DNA of 64,000 bases from Labyrinthula sp. Ha (lineage: Eukaryota > Sar > Bigyra > Labyrinthulida > Labyrinthulaceae): the NCBI GenBank assembly GCA_015227615.1, contig JAALGZ010000003.1, positions 496,001 through 560,000 on the forward strand, in the 5' to 3' direction. The position numbers were made by a program, and so were the translations under genes. The notes beneath the pieces were generated by a model, which did not search any database, was not told where the DNA came from, and saw nothing but the letters and a program-made list of their open reading frames with translations. Shown here in pieces: positions 9,133-22,800 of the stretch. Each line of letters begins with the position of its first letter. Position 1 is the first letter of the stretch.

Positions 9133-12100
9133 GTTTTATCCATTGATACACCTGTTTTCTAGTGTTATTAAAGAAAGTTTCCCTTAGAACAGAAGTATTT
9201 CATGCCAAGGGATAATTTCTACATAGTCCTTTGAAATCGTGAAAATGTAGAGTTTCAAATATGATGAGTCTAAATTAGAGACACCGAGAGCAATTTTTCC
9301 TGATGAATTTTTATCTTGCTTTTCCTACAGCATCAATTGCGCAAAGATGACTCCCGTAGTTGCTACCACATGTCTAATCTACGACCACATTCCTTTCCTT
9401 TATAGTTTCATTTTTTGTTCAAAAAACGCAGCACTTAAATCTATAATGGAACCGTTTTTTTTTCACCAGTGCTAGCAAGCACGAATTATAATGGTCATCA
9501 ATAAAAATAGCAAAAACCTGCAACTTATCAAGGTGCCTAAGTTCTCTAAAATAGTTTGATGTCAGCAAATAATAGGACTTTTTCGATAATCTTTGGACTC
9601 TGAGTATTGTCTATTTGAGCTCTTGAATATTGAGCCCGACATGTATATGTATAAAATGCGACTGAGGTTTGTTCAAGATATATACATTATGGCATAAAAT
9701 GTTGATTTGAAGCCTTTGAGTTCTAACTTGACCAAACTTTATAGGTTCTAGTGTCCCAAAACATTTAGCAAAATGACTCTTAAATTAATTGGGACTGCAA
9801 AAATCTTTTCCCTCTTTAATGGCAAGCTTCGAAGCAAAAGTTCTCAAGCTTTCTCGTTGTGAACCAAACCGCTCCTCAGATATTATTCTGCTGCAAAGAG
9901 CCTTTGCCACAGGTATTCCTTCTTACATGTTTTTTGGAACCTGCTTTAACATATCATCCAGCTTACAATATACCATCCTGCTCCTGTTTGATACTTCTGG
10001 CCCGTGGTTTTAGAAGCTCCAGCGTTAGCTGCTGTTTGTTACAACATTAACGCCAGTGGTGTACTCTTTCTACTACCGGCAAACTTAGCCTCATTACGAC
10101 ATTCTTCTAAAGACGATAGTGCTAGATTTGTCAGTGTTAGAAGCAGATTTTAGACACCAAATCTAGATTCCGGAGGGAAAGGCGTCATCGTGTGCCTTTA
10201 TGAAACTCGAGTGAGAGAAAAATCGAGCACTGGAAGCTAAAGTGACACTTTGTTTTCTGAAACCCTCAACTAAAAAAGCGGTCATTTGAATTCTTCCCCT
10301 TCTAAAATGACTGATCTTTGTATTCAACGATCTTTTTCTAGTGACCTTCTAGTATCATTATTTTCAAAGTTTGCATACGAGTTGTGTGGCTACTTTGTTT
10401 GCTTTGGTACTTTTTCTTAGTTTGTTTAGTAACCTGCTTCCTTTTCGTAGAATGAAATCTGTTACTTACATGAGTAACTCCTTTAGTTTTTATGATTAAT
10501 ACTTCTTCTCCGATCTAGGTTGGATATACCAATAAATTTCCTCAATTTTTTGAGAGGTTACATATTCAGTGGTAAAATTCAACTGGCTAAGATAGATCTA
10601 AACTTTTCTTAAACTAGCGAATTAGATAATTAACCTGTTGCCCTTAGATAAAGAAAATATCAGAAAATATTTTTGGGGAAGATAATCTACCTCTTCCTCA
10701 GACGCAAAGTCCTTGAAGATTAATATCATTATCTATTTGATAATTTGATCTTGTTTGTTATCTAAATATTTTTAGTAATCTAACATTATCACGTGAAAAT
10801 ATTTAGCACATCATATATACCCATTGCATAATTCTGTAGCCAGATTTCTTAAGCATTTTGCTCCATCATAAATATTCCAATATCGTTTCTAGTGGTTCCC
10901 GAAGTGGGTGACCCTTAGGAGATATTTGGAGCTCATCTATATTTACGCAATTGATTTATTAGCATGGATTGTGCTCCGGTATACTCAGTTGCAACAGATG
11001 TCATCATTTTCAGCCGGTACTTCAAAATCTGATATGTTAAGTCTACCTGGAATTAATTATAGTGTTTAATGACCTGGTTTATGACAAACTTTGTAAACTC
11101 AAACCAATGAAACAAGTAGAAAAAATTGCGTATGAAGGTAAGGTTTTTAACTATTTTTTGTTGTTGTAAGGTTTTCACTAAACTTAACCAATAAGTTAAC
11201 GGATTTTCCAGTTTTTAATGGGTGAGCTTTCTACTTCCAAGAATGGAATTAAAAGTAATGAATCCGTACAGGTTGAAGTTGGAAAATACTCTCTTAACAT
11301 TATTCTAATGTGAATAAAATTTATCCGTTCATTGCAACGCACTCTAGTTACTTCAATATCTTCGGAAGATAAGTGTTTGTCGAGGCTGACTTCTTCAAAT
11401 TACCCTATAGGGAAACAGTGCACACATGATCAAGGTTAGCTTCATGGAAAATAAAGGCCTTTTATTTCGTAGAAAACTGTATCTAATCTTAAAGCACACT
11501 TATCAATATTTATGTGGCGGTAGCAGAAACCGTGTAAGTCTACCTTAATATTTGAAGTGTTGAAGAATCTTTCACCATTCGTAGATGAAAAGTTAATGCA
11601 TGTTTGGTTATAGAAACCGAGATCTTAAACTTGCAAAGAAACTTTCGCAAACAATTTGAACTAGTTAGAGCTTGTGTATTTCTGAAGCATAACGTGTTAA
11701 GTTCCTTGTAATTAGCTGGCATAATATTTTTTTTGATTCCCCAATTAACGATTACAATACTTAGATGCTAGTGAGATATGATAAAAGCGTAATAAGAGGA
11801 CAATCTGGGCCTTTAAATTGAACAAAAAGGCAAATTACTTGCTGAAACAGAAGGTTTTTGGTGAAAACGGGTACCCTTGTTAGAAAATTACTCTCGCTAT
11901 TTTGTTGATATATGATTCAGATACTGTTTGTTACCACCATTGTATCAAAATCAGCTGCTACTATAATCAACAGCTTTGTACATGGTGGCATTATTCCATA
12001 GATATATGTGAACGTACGACTTTTCATCTAAAGCCTAAAACGTTATTGTAAACACCATAATAGCTAATTCTTGTTTCAATATTAAAATTTTAAGCTGAGG

Positions 12101-13223
12101 TCCAATTTATGAGTTCAAATAAAATTTTCTAACATTCTTTATCAGTTTCATCTTCATGTTTTTTCAGAGCCTATGGATCAGCCGCCTCTTAATATCTGCA
12201 TGTTGCTAGAAATTTGATCAGCATTATATTTTTTTGCTACAGGAGACTGTCATAGTTAGCCTATTAATAATCGGTGTAACTATTTTATAACTAGACCTCT
12301 AGCTTGCTTTTTCTTTGGACATTGTTTATTCATATTGTTGTAGTTGTATAAATTAATGATCTAGTAGGTCATAAACAATCAACTTGTTCACTTCTTAAGA
12401 CCGCTAAACCTGATAAATGATTTAACAATGATGTCACTCTAAATTATCGCATCACCACAATAAGGTATTTTATGTGCCATGGTTTAAATCTATTTTGAGT
12501 TGTTGTACCATCGCTATTGGATTTACCAGCTATGGAGTGGTTATCGAAGGCAGAATCGTCTTACGAAAAGAGTAACACTTGATCTTAGGGTCAATGCCTT
12601 GTCCTGATGAAGAAAAACAAACTAATCTACATAATATTTGTTAGTATAGCTCCGTTGAGCAAAATGACCTTTTGAATGACTTGAACCTGCAAAGACACTT
12701 AGTTATGAATTCCGCTAGTGAACCTTTCTTTCAAATACGATATTTAGATAATAAGTTAATAAACTAAAATAATATAATTAGCCCGAAATAGTACCAGTAA
12801 CAATCACAACCATTTCTTATGAGGTTCTTTTAGTAAGTTGTGGACGTCTAAACTTCCTTTGATGATGTTTATTTCTCTGGCTGCTGCTATTATCAATGAA
12901 TATCACCCAAAATTCTATTTGGACAAAACCTAAAAGTAATTAAATTAAAATTAAAAAATATGAAACGTGACCCTGTTTATATTATGGTGATGAAATCGTC
13001 TAGGGAAGCTCCCAGTCATGAATACATGGGAAACCTCTAGGATGATTCCAATAGTTTCCTAACTGGACTAGCGTATTAACAGCAAGTTAAAAAAGTCAAT
13101 ATAGTTCATTAATAGTTTAATAAATTATGTATCACATCATATTAAGATAAATAGAATACAAGAACAATAAGGAATCTAGATTAACATTTCTGCTCAAAGG
13201 TTTAGCGGTTTGCTTACACATTT

Positions 13224-16200
13224 ATGTTTATTGAAAATTTCCCCAAAATGACTCTTATCCGCAAAACTCCATTTAAGGAAACAAAAACTATCCTAAACAA
13301 TCTTCCAAGAAGAAAATCTACTTCAACAAAGAATCAAGCGATGCAGGCAATATCAACTTATGAAATTGGCTCCTCATTAGCTGCATTCAGTCCTGTTCAA
13401 AGCATTCGAGGTATTTTCATTAAATTGTTAATTTTGTAGGCCAGTTGGCAACAATTTCTCATCATCAACAAAGTTCAATCTTAAAATTAATAAATTTGGT
13501 GCAAGATGAGTATACCTCCTCGAGTGTTTTATCTGAAGGTACTTAATCTCTGGTAATATATCTCTTAGCAACAATCAAAGGTACGAAAGTAACAGCTCTT
13601 TCTTGGGGAAAGACATCCAATCTTGCTGCTGGAAACATTGCATGTACATTAGTTTCATTCATTCATTTTAGGTGGGACTTCAAGTGGATCTGTTAATATT
13701 TTTAGCATAAATCCAAAAAAAGAACTTTCTCAGGTTACGAGTCTTCAAAAGACGAGCCAGAAGGTTTTAAATGTTGACTTCTCTCCTGCTGGAAAAAATA
13801 CATCTCTACTTGCCTTTGGGACTTCCAATAATGAACTACACATAGCAGATTTGAAAACATTAAAAGCAGTGAATACCTTTTCCTTGAACTCTGCGGAAAA
13901 AACTGTTCCAGGAAAACATTTACAGAATACAGATGTGGTATGGAACAGTCAAGTAGTGCACATAGTGGGTGCTGCGAGCTCTAGTGGGCTGATATCTGTT
14001 TGGGATCTTCGAGAGAAGAAGCCTTGGTGCAGATTCTCTCCGGTTACTGGATCATCCGTTTCTTCTATTCAGTGGAACCCGCAGCAGGGGTTGCATTTAT
14101 TGACTGCAGTTCATGACAGCCTTAAGCCAAAGATATATCTTTGGGATCTACGAAAGCAGGCCAAGGGCCCAATGGTTGCATTTTCTGGCCACAGTAAACC
14201 TGTTGAAAAACTTGCTTGGTGCAAACATGATCCTCTTCTATTCGCTTCCGCGGGAAACGATAACGAGTTTTTAATCTGGGATATTCATTCGAATCAGATA
14301 ATTGAAAATGTTGGGCAAGAAATTGTTGCAAAGCCACATTCAAACTCAATTGTTACCGAGGACGATCCTTTTGAGTTTACTGGAAATGAAGCAGGAGATA
14401 TTTTTAATCAAACTGCACAAAGCGAAACAGACCAGGGCAGTCAGGAAACTCAAGCTAACAAACCTAAAGTTTTGTTTTCATCAGCTTGGCGTGGCGTGTT
14501 GTTGTTTCTCGATGAATCTGGCGAAGCAAAGACTTATAGTTACGGCCAACTTTGTGCCCGGCGCGCAGATGAGGTTAAAGTTCCTCGTTGGAAAAATCTA
14601 TACTCTGGCGCACACTTCAGCTTTGGGGACAAAATTTCCTCAATGGAGATACTGTCCAAAGCTGGGAAAGTTCTCCAAAGAAAAATAAAGATTTCAAGTC
14701 ACTTGGATAGTGATTCGGTCATAAATAAGTGTGTAGCGATTGATGAAGGTGCGACTGTATTTTACAGCGAAACAAAAGATGAAGAAGCAATTCAAGAAGT
14801 ATTAAGCTCACAAGAAAACCGATCTGTTCCTTGGGAAATCCTTCCTTTAATATCACAGAGTTTGAATCATGGGGACGTGAATGATGTTCTTACGAAAATG
14901 GGTTTCAACAGGGCCTTGGTCCAGCAAGCTTACAGGAGCTTTGTTGAGGAAGGGTCCACTGAGCATGTTGGTGAGTTAGATAAAATGATTAAGTTTGCGC
15001 TACTATGTAAGGATATCGAAGCTGCTTCAGATTTATTGCTCAAACGCGAAGATTTTGCATCAGCGATGGCTCTATCTTCAGTAGAGGAAGATGAAACATT
15101 TGGGGAGGTTCTGAATGCATATTTCGGGTCTAGTAAGTTTTGGAGCAAAACATATTCCCTTCCTTTACTGCTTGCAGCTAACGGGGATCCTGGAGCAGAC
15201 TTTGTTAACCACTTGACACATTTTACCTTTCCAGAACTCGTTCAAGTGTTCTTTGAGTATTCTGAAAGTGACGAAGAGTTTTCAACTTGGATATCTCATT
15301 TATTGCAAGCAAATTTCAAAATAAAGCCTGAGAACTTGATTATGACTTGCTTAATTGGCAAAAAATTTAGCGCTGCTATTTTAAAGGTCTTTGCTCAATG
15401 CCAAGCCAATAGTGTTCGAGAAAAAGTGTTTCTAGTTTACACCTTTGTTTCATTTCTAAAGCTTATGTTAACTGAAGAAACGAAAATACCATTGTTACAA
15501 GACCCTGTATATCAGGGAATTTTATATGCCGTAACTTCTATGCTATGCAGTTCAGGGCAGGTGGAATACGCAGCAAGCTATCTATCAGAGGTTCTATCAA
15601 TTGAGCCTCTGCAGGATGTTCTGAAGGTTCTTGTTGATAGGCTGGTGTTCAGCTCATCTGCTGAGTTTCCGAGTATTGTAGACTATTTGCCAAATGGAGG
15701 TAGCGTTTTGTCGAAGCAAATCGTTCAGCCTTTAAATGTATATGAAGAAGAAAATTTTTTAGAGTCAAAGGAAGACATGGCAGAAGAAGTTCCTAGCCAA
15801 TTGCCCACGGAAGATATAAATGAACCAACGAGTTGGGGTGAAGGCTTTCAGACGACATCTCAACCGGCACACCTTTCACCACAAAGGAGTAGTCCACGAA
15901 TACCTGTAAATGATGGGTTTGGCACAACTGCGGGTAACCATGCTGCTGGGCGAAAATATGGCAACCACACAAAGCCTATCCCAAACACCTTTGTTCCTGC
16001 AGCAGCCGCTCCCGCTTTTCAACAGGAGCAGGTTCGTTTTAATGGCAATGCAAGTTCTGGTGCAGACGTCCACAAAGTTGTTCCACCACATCCACCTGGA
16101 ACACTCTCTCAGACCCTAAATCAACCTAAACCAAGACCTCTGAATGAGGAGGAGAAATCAGTCCTTGAAGTTTTTAGAAGTTTGACAGAGGCGTTGCGCT

Positions 16201-16475
16201 CCATGGAAGGACTTACATCCTCGCAAAGCAGATGCATAAAGTTAGGTGATGAAGCAATAATTAAATTGGAAGGTAGTATAGGTAGCGGCAAAGTCCCAGC
16301 TCCAGTGCTATCAGATCTGTTGCGTTTAAGTGATGCACTTTCCAATTACGACTTTGAAGTGGTGAAGCAGATAAGGCTGTCAATGACACGAAACTTTTGG
16401 GGCTCCCAGAAACTCTGGTTGAAGGATTTGGCACAACTTCTAAACTTAGCTCAACATGCATATGCTGAAACTTAA
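13224..16475 (+). CDS. SEC31: SEC31, outer COPII coat subunit
   Basis: Exons are 13224 (or 13248)-13410, 13440-13538, 13569-13643 and 13672-16475; introns are 29, 30 and 28 nt. The product is 1,054 aa from the first ATG or 1,046 aa from the second, and I cannot choose between them. The N-terminal 300 or so residues are WD40 repeats (LISVWDLREKKPW, PKIYLWDLRKQAKG, FASAGNDNEFLIWDIHS). The Sec31 segment SGAHFSFGDKISSMEI follows at about residue 420, then the alpha-solenoid. A Pro/Gln-rich stretch lies at about 700-930, and the C-terminal 110 residues resemble the SRA1/Sec31 helical domain (LNEEEKSVLEVFRSLTEAL). Sec31 pairs with Sec13 to form the cage of ER-to-Golgi vesicles, and its Pro-rich part stimulates Sar1 GTP hydrolysis. 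It converges with the phosphodiesterase gene, 96 bp away. Confidence 0.95.
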
Positions 16476-16571
16476 GCTAAAACTAACTACTTTAATTTTA
16501 AAGTTCACTATTTTGTCTAATAAGAAATTATAAAGAAAACACAGTGTTAAAGCTCAAAAGAAAAACGTGCT

Positions 16572-19500
16572 CTATAGGATGTATTGTGTATGTAACATAG
16601 ACAGTAAAACACCTGGATTATTGACAAAAAAGTGTTGTAAATCGCGTCGGGAAAGGCACAGTAGTTTGACGTCTGTCAAGGCGCGTAAACCTGACTTGTT
16701 CTTACCACCATCTCGGAGACCATCAACATCACCAACAAAGGAACCTCGCTTAAATGTACCTTGAGTATCTGAGACACTTGACGCATTAAGATCAGATGTA
16801 CCAACATCAGTAAAACTTAAGCTTGAGCGATGTATCTTGAGATTATATTGCGATGCAGGTGGAATTACTAGCGAAGTATCTAGTACTGACCCATTAAGGC
16901 CAAAATTTTCAGCTCCTGCATATAAAGACTCGGTACTCTTATTCAGACTACTCGAAAACGAGGTTCGGCGAACGGATCCTAGCAAAACGTCAGCATCCAT
17001 ATGTATTCCACTTCCCCGCCTCTTATAAGTAAAACGACGCTTTGTAAATTCCAAACTCCCTTTATGAACCAAAACAGCAATCTCACAAGGCTCACCCTCG
17101 CTCCACACGAGATCTCCTGCTCGAAATTCTCGCCGGACAAAATACGATTCAAGCTGGGTCTTTTGAGATGGCGACAACAGCCGCAGCATAGAGTTTTGTT
17201 CGATAGTAGCCCAGGTTCCACGCTCTCTCATGCTCGCAAGATGCCGAAGCCTTTCGATACTCCCTGTGCCCTCTAAGATGCTAAGAAAGCCATATTTCTC
17301 AAATTTGAGAACCGAAACATCTGAAACAGCAACTATAGTAGCATTCCGCTTGGCGGGAGGGGAGGCATAAGTCGAAGCTTCGTTGATTATGGCATGCTCA
17401 CCAAAGTAATCTCCCGCATAAAACCTTTTAGTCACAAAATTGTCACCAATCCCACCAAGACTGTTCGCAGTGTAATAAGAATTTTGTCGAAAAGAACCCT
17501 CATCTAAATCAGAGCCGATAAAGTTTTTATTAGGAACTGAGGTGCGCCGAGGCGATAAATCTTCAACTTCGTTAATGGAATGATAGTCAGAGAGTATATA
17601 ACTATTGGATCTTTGACGAGTAAGTTCTTGTCGAGAAGCTTTTTCATCACTGTAGTCATCGGCATCTTCATTGGCTTGATATGATTGATCTAGGAATTGA
17701 TCCACACTTTTACACTTTTCAAGACTTACCTCAGCAACCCCAGACTGCATAATGTAGAAACTATCTGCAGTATCATCCTTCTTGCATATCACATCACCTC
17801 GCTTAAATTCTACTACCTCGGCAGATGTAAAAACCTCACTCGCCTTTTTCAGTTCAAGCCCGGAAAAAAGCTCAATACCTGTAACCAGGTCAATCATTTG
17901 AAGTTCCTGAGAATACGGAGGCGGCTTAACTCCGGAAATACAGATAGTATTATCAACACCGGCCTTGGCAATCCTTAGCCCGCTTTCTTTCGGAACTGAT
18001 GATGGCGAAACGTGAACTAAATAAAGCTTTTCTTTAATGTCATCTGGAAGTTCAACAAGCGTCGAAATTGGGGTGTGAATCGGTGGCACACCCTATGAAT
18101 TAAAAAAATAAAACTTGTTACAGCCTCATGAAGTATAAGATCGTGCTGCCAGGGAAAGTTCAGTAGTTCATCTCGCCGAGCCTTGGTTAGGATTCCATCC
18201 TCGTGTAATTGTCGAATTTTTGCAGGATCGTTCATGTGGTCTGCTGAAAATACAATACTTTTTTCACCATAGAAGACTTCGAACCCAACGCATGGTATAG
18301 AGTGTAACGTGTAAAAAAATGATAACTTACCGCCATGAAAGTGAAGAGGTTGCCCTATCTTAACTGGCTTGAATTTGAATACAGTTTTCAAGAAATCAAC
18401 AGTTAAACCTGAGAGGGCAGAATACTTCCGTAGAAAGCAGCCTACAATCGTTGGGGTTGTCATCAATGTAACCTTTCCTTCTTGCAAAATCTTCTGAAAA
18501 GTACCTGCATCATGATCTGCATGGCAGTGAGTAACCACAACACCCTCTATCAAACTTGGAGGGATGAAGCTTTTCTCTAAGAGCCGCGTTGAATTGGGGG
18601 GCGGGTCAATCATTAAACCTCTGTGATTAACCCAAAGGACATATCCAGATGTATTGCCATTAGGATCGAATCCATGTGAAGAACCCAGAACTGTTACACC
18701 GAATGCAGGCGGCGAGAACACAGAAACCTATACAGTGAACACAATGAAAAAACCACTTTAGTTGAAAGTATATCAGGCTCATCAAGCAACAAAGCCGAGG
18801 GTTTGGGAGGAACAGTAACTTCGCCACCAACAATAGCAAGTAAATTATCATCGGCATCATAGACAACATATTCGTCCAGGCCTCGTTCAATACGAATTGT
18901 ATTATCAGGGTTGTTTTCATCCTCAAGAACCAGCTGACCTGTAATGGAAAATACCTTAATTTCAAGTAATAAATCTACGTTAAGCTTTGTTGTTCCATAA
19001 TCTTGAAAGTATAAAGTTTCTTTCATCATTTGAGGCTTTTTTTCTACTGGATAACTCGGACTAAAATCGACACAATCGTCCCAAGTTTTTGGCCCTAACA
19101 ATGTCTCTTGAAAAACTTCTTCCACGCACTTTTTAACAGACTCGTTGTCTACAACAAGACAGATGCGCTTTCCTCCCTTCATGAAAAAGTTAAAATAAGC
19201 AGGAAACTCAAACTCAGCCAAATTTAATCCTTGCGTTGCTCCAATTCTGCATGAAAACCGCTCGGAAGGAACAATGAAAATCCTCGGAACTTCTAGCTTC
19301 AAATTCAAACTATCTTTAATTGTTTCAGGTGGTATACCAAATTGTATCGGGCCTATCTTCGTCTGTACTATGCTTCCTCCACGAGGTAGACTAATTACCG
19401 GTGCCACACCTGTTGTGTGTTCAGTTCCTCCATTTAGAGATCGACGAAAGAATCGCCTTCCGTTATGGTTTAAGCTAACTCCATTTTCATCATAGTTATT

Positions 19501-19821
19501 ATATTTTATATTCCGTTCATATTTTTCGCTCGTAGAAAACCTTTTGTGTTTGATTTGTGTCTTCGATTCCCTAGAACTTGACCGTTGGGCAAAACCATTT
19601 TCTTTACTTTGCTCGAATTTATATATAGAGTTATCCGTACTTAAATTGTCATCAAAACTTGTGGATCTTTTCTTCAAGTTTCGACTTGAGGATTTTCTTT
19701 CTAATTTTCTAAAATCTAACTCTCCAAATAGCAAGGTCTCCGAGTTACTGGAAGAATGCGCAGATCCGAGAGAACGGGTGTTAGGGCTAGTGGACAGCGA
19801 ATTATTTGAATAAAATGCCAT
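16572..19821 (-). CDS. Cyclic-nucleotide phosphodiesterase: metallo-beta-lactamase domain plus two CNB domains (GbpA/GbpB-like)
   Basis: Exons are 19821-18757, 18727-18122 and 18092-16572, with two 29-nt introns in phase 0; the product is 1,063 aa. Residues 1-130 are Ser-rich and low-complexity. Residues about 140-355 form a conserved globular lead-in. The metallo-beta-lactamase domain occupies about 358-570, with the zinc ligands HCHADH at 422-427, SADH later on, and the end HEAGVPPIHTP created by splicing. CNB-A (about 630-830) has FGEHAI and PAKRNATIVA, the Glu and Arg that hold cyclic phosphate, and is split by an insertion of about 95 residues. CNB-B (about 850-1063) reads FVGDVDG at that place and lacks the Arg, so it probably does not bind. 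The architecture matches Dictyostelium GbpA/GbpB, in which ligand binding activates hydrolysis of cAMP or cGMP. Confidence 0.9.
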
Positions 19822-22800
19822 GTAAAAAATTGAATACGGGTATTTTATTAAATATGATCCGTTTGGCGTACTATATTTGTCGATTTCACGTAAGGTTAAC
19901 TATTTTGTGTCTTTTGCCTTTTCGTCTTTGCTTTGTTTTCCTCGTAACGGATCGCTAATATTTTTGGGCAAGGATAGAAGGATGCCTTGAATGGACATCG
20001 ATATGGCTTTACCGGCGTTAAACGACCTGTCTCAAATTATCAGAAATATATCTTATATATGGCATATTGACGGTATTAATAAATAACAGGAGATAATGAA
20101 TAAGAATACAACTACGTGTTCCAAAACTTCTTAATTTTAGAAGAAAGAGATAACTTATTTACGGGAGAACTTTATCTGTTCATTTATTCCTTATAACTAC
20201 ATAACCTAGTTATTCAGAGTTAACACCCAAAGATATGTATGGGATCTGGGCTCAGACCTCTGGAAGAATTCCTATCCGAGTTCGTGTCTCTGTTTGGATA
20301 GGGTAAATTGGAAGATTCTTCTTGGCAGAACTCAGTAACTATATTTCATCTCACTCATAAGAACTGTGGACATATATTTCTTTTTATTCCTCTTATGGAG
20401 ATAACTTCAAAAGAGTCTGAGTTATCAATGTAGTTAAAGCTTAACTACTATCCCCTTTTTTATTTCAGTTTAGAAGGAAACTTGGGTTCACAGAGGTCGT
20501 TTAAATTCATTTTTTATTCAAATACGGTTATATGTTCAAAGCGTTGCATTAGTTCGACGTAGAAAGATTTTTTAGTTTTTATCTTCAAATCTGCGTACAA
20601 TTGCAAGCTTATAAACTGCTCTGTAGAAAATTAATTCGTTAAAGGGATTATAATGTTCCACCAGCTTAAGCCCAAACTGAAATAAATTACGCATCTCTAC
20701 CTAAGGCCAAGCAAGAACCTGAAAGACTGAGTCAGCGATAGAGGAAAATATTAAGGTTTTTTGAGTTGACTTTAAGCAAAGAGAAAGTACATCATGAAGA
20801 TTTTAACCCTTTGAGAGATCCTATTCGTGTACGTAATTATATATTAAATAACGAGAAAAATAACTTACCATACTCTTACGGTAATTTAGCAAGAAAAATA
20901 GCATTGCTTTTGGAGAGCTTCTTGTACATTGTATTCTGATCAGACAAATTTCTACAACCATGCTTTATCACCCCAAGATCTTAATTAAAACTTTAGTTAA
21001 GAATAATTTTATGGAACCATGGATTTGTAATATCCTCAATCACTGAAAAACAGAAACATTTTAATGGATCCATTGTAAAAAAATAATGAACGTGGCAAAC
21101 CTTTCTGGCAAAGCAATGCTATTTTACATATATCTAAGAGAGAAAAGGAAAAAATTGGAAACAATGATTTTAGATGCAGTGAACACAGAATATTGCATTT
21201 TGGATTTCTACCTCTTAAACATCATCATACATAAAATCATCGTAAATAAGCTAACGGAAAATATGAGTAGGTTTAGCATTTTCTTCAAGCTCATAAAATA
21301 CTTTATTCACAGGGAAAATCTTATTCCCCGTGGTTTTAAGCAGCTTTTCTGTACCTTTTTCTATCATACTCAGATCTTTTCTGCTACCAAGTTACAGGGT
21401 GTTGGGACAATAGTACAAATCATGTTTCCTCTCTTTGGATCATCTAGACTTCACCATCAAGGTTCTATTCAAACAAAACAAACCCCATATCAGGGTTATT
21501 TCAAGTAGCCGGCTTCGCTTGCTTTCTGTTTACAGATATGTCTAGAGCAAGTGATACATTTTGTTTACTTTTCCAATTAACTCAGTTGTTCGAATTTTCA
21601 TGTGGTCTATTTCTTCAACTTCATGTGTAAGAGTTGCCAGAAACAATGCCCGATGCTTTGAAGAAACTTTATTTCATTAAGGAATATTAAAATCCCACGA
21701 AGATTACAACATTTCAAAGGGGTAGTTTTATCCGATAAAGTTTTTTGATGTGATGGTTAGTGTTAAGGAATGACACAACTCATGTTCAAAAAATGAGCTC
21801 TTATACGATGAACTCCTGCCATCCTGCTATATAATAAGTTACTGCTAAGTAGTAGCAACACAGTAGTTGGATTTCTAACTTAACCCAGTGTAACTATTTA
21901 AGTTGAATATAAGCTAAAAAAATACTACGGTCTAAATCATAAAAATATAAAGATGGAACAAAAACAAAATCTACAAACCAATTAGGTTTCCGGTGCTAGT
22001 GTGTACCAGGGAAACATCTGATGCCTGGGTACAAATACTTAATTTGTTGTACTTTCAATACTATAATTTTCTAGTGTAAAGCAAAAATTCTGATAACTGA
22101 ATTTCCTACGAATCCTAGAGGGCTAATCAGTCGACTTACTTATCAGTGCTTTACCTTTTCATTTTTAAATCTGTAGAGAAACATTAAGCTACAAATACCT
22201 AAGTGTGAGAAAATGGGATTAATTTTCTTGCAAAGTGAATATGGCATCAACGCCTGGTCTATTTCATAGATGGAATATTCAAATTCACTCAATGCTGAGA
22301 AGTTTCTAAGTACTATATTATTTGAGTTATTTTAACTCCGTACCAATTTTAATTTAGTTTCTCATGGTCAATGGTTCGGCATCGGACACAATAAAACTAA
22401 TCAATAATAGTTTATTAGTTCTAGCGATTGCCAATACCAATAGGAGTTTTAGAGTTATACTTCGCATGAAATAATTTGAGTTTTTTCCAATCATCAATAA
22501 AAAGAGTTTTGTCAACATTAATCATTAGAAATAACAGAAATCCCGGTAAATAAGTTATTGTTAATATATCAATGAACAAAATCCAGGCCAAACTAATGAT
22601 ACATTTATGAAGTCATGTTGAAATCCAAAATTATGCCAAGAAAATCCGATAACAGAACGATAATCGCGTTTTTTAGCTACAACGTGCTTTTAAATAAAGA
22701 AACTTTTTATACAAGAAGAATTGAATGAAAATATTGATCGAAAGCCTTCTAGCATTGCAGTTTCCTCAGGTCTAAGTTTTGGTGTTTATTGTAAACATTT

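Larger units (their letters stand above)
6398..13223. other. Gene desert, 6.8 kb
   Basis: I find no gene that I can support. Open frames are all under about 85 codons, as expected by chance in this AT-rich DNA. Two copies of the dispersed AT-rich repeat lie at 8761-8872 and 9026-9132. A stretch at about 7657-8276 looks slightly more protein-like than its surroundings and is described under findings. No tRNA or rRNA is seen. Confidence 0.6.

Noticed and set aside
21086-21508. 140-codon open frame in the second desert
   Set aside because: There is no motif and no coding-like composition, and at this AT content an open frame of this length is near the chance limit for 64 kb in six frames.
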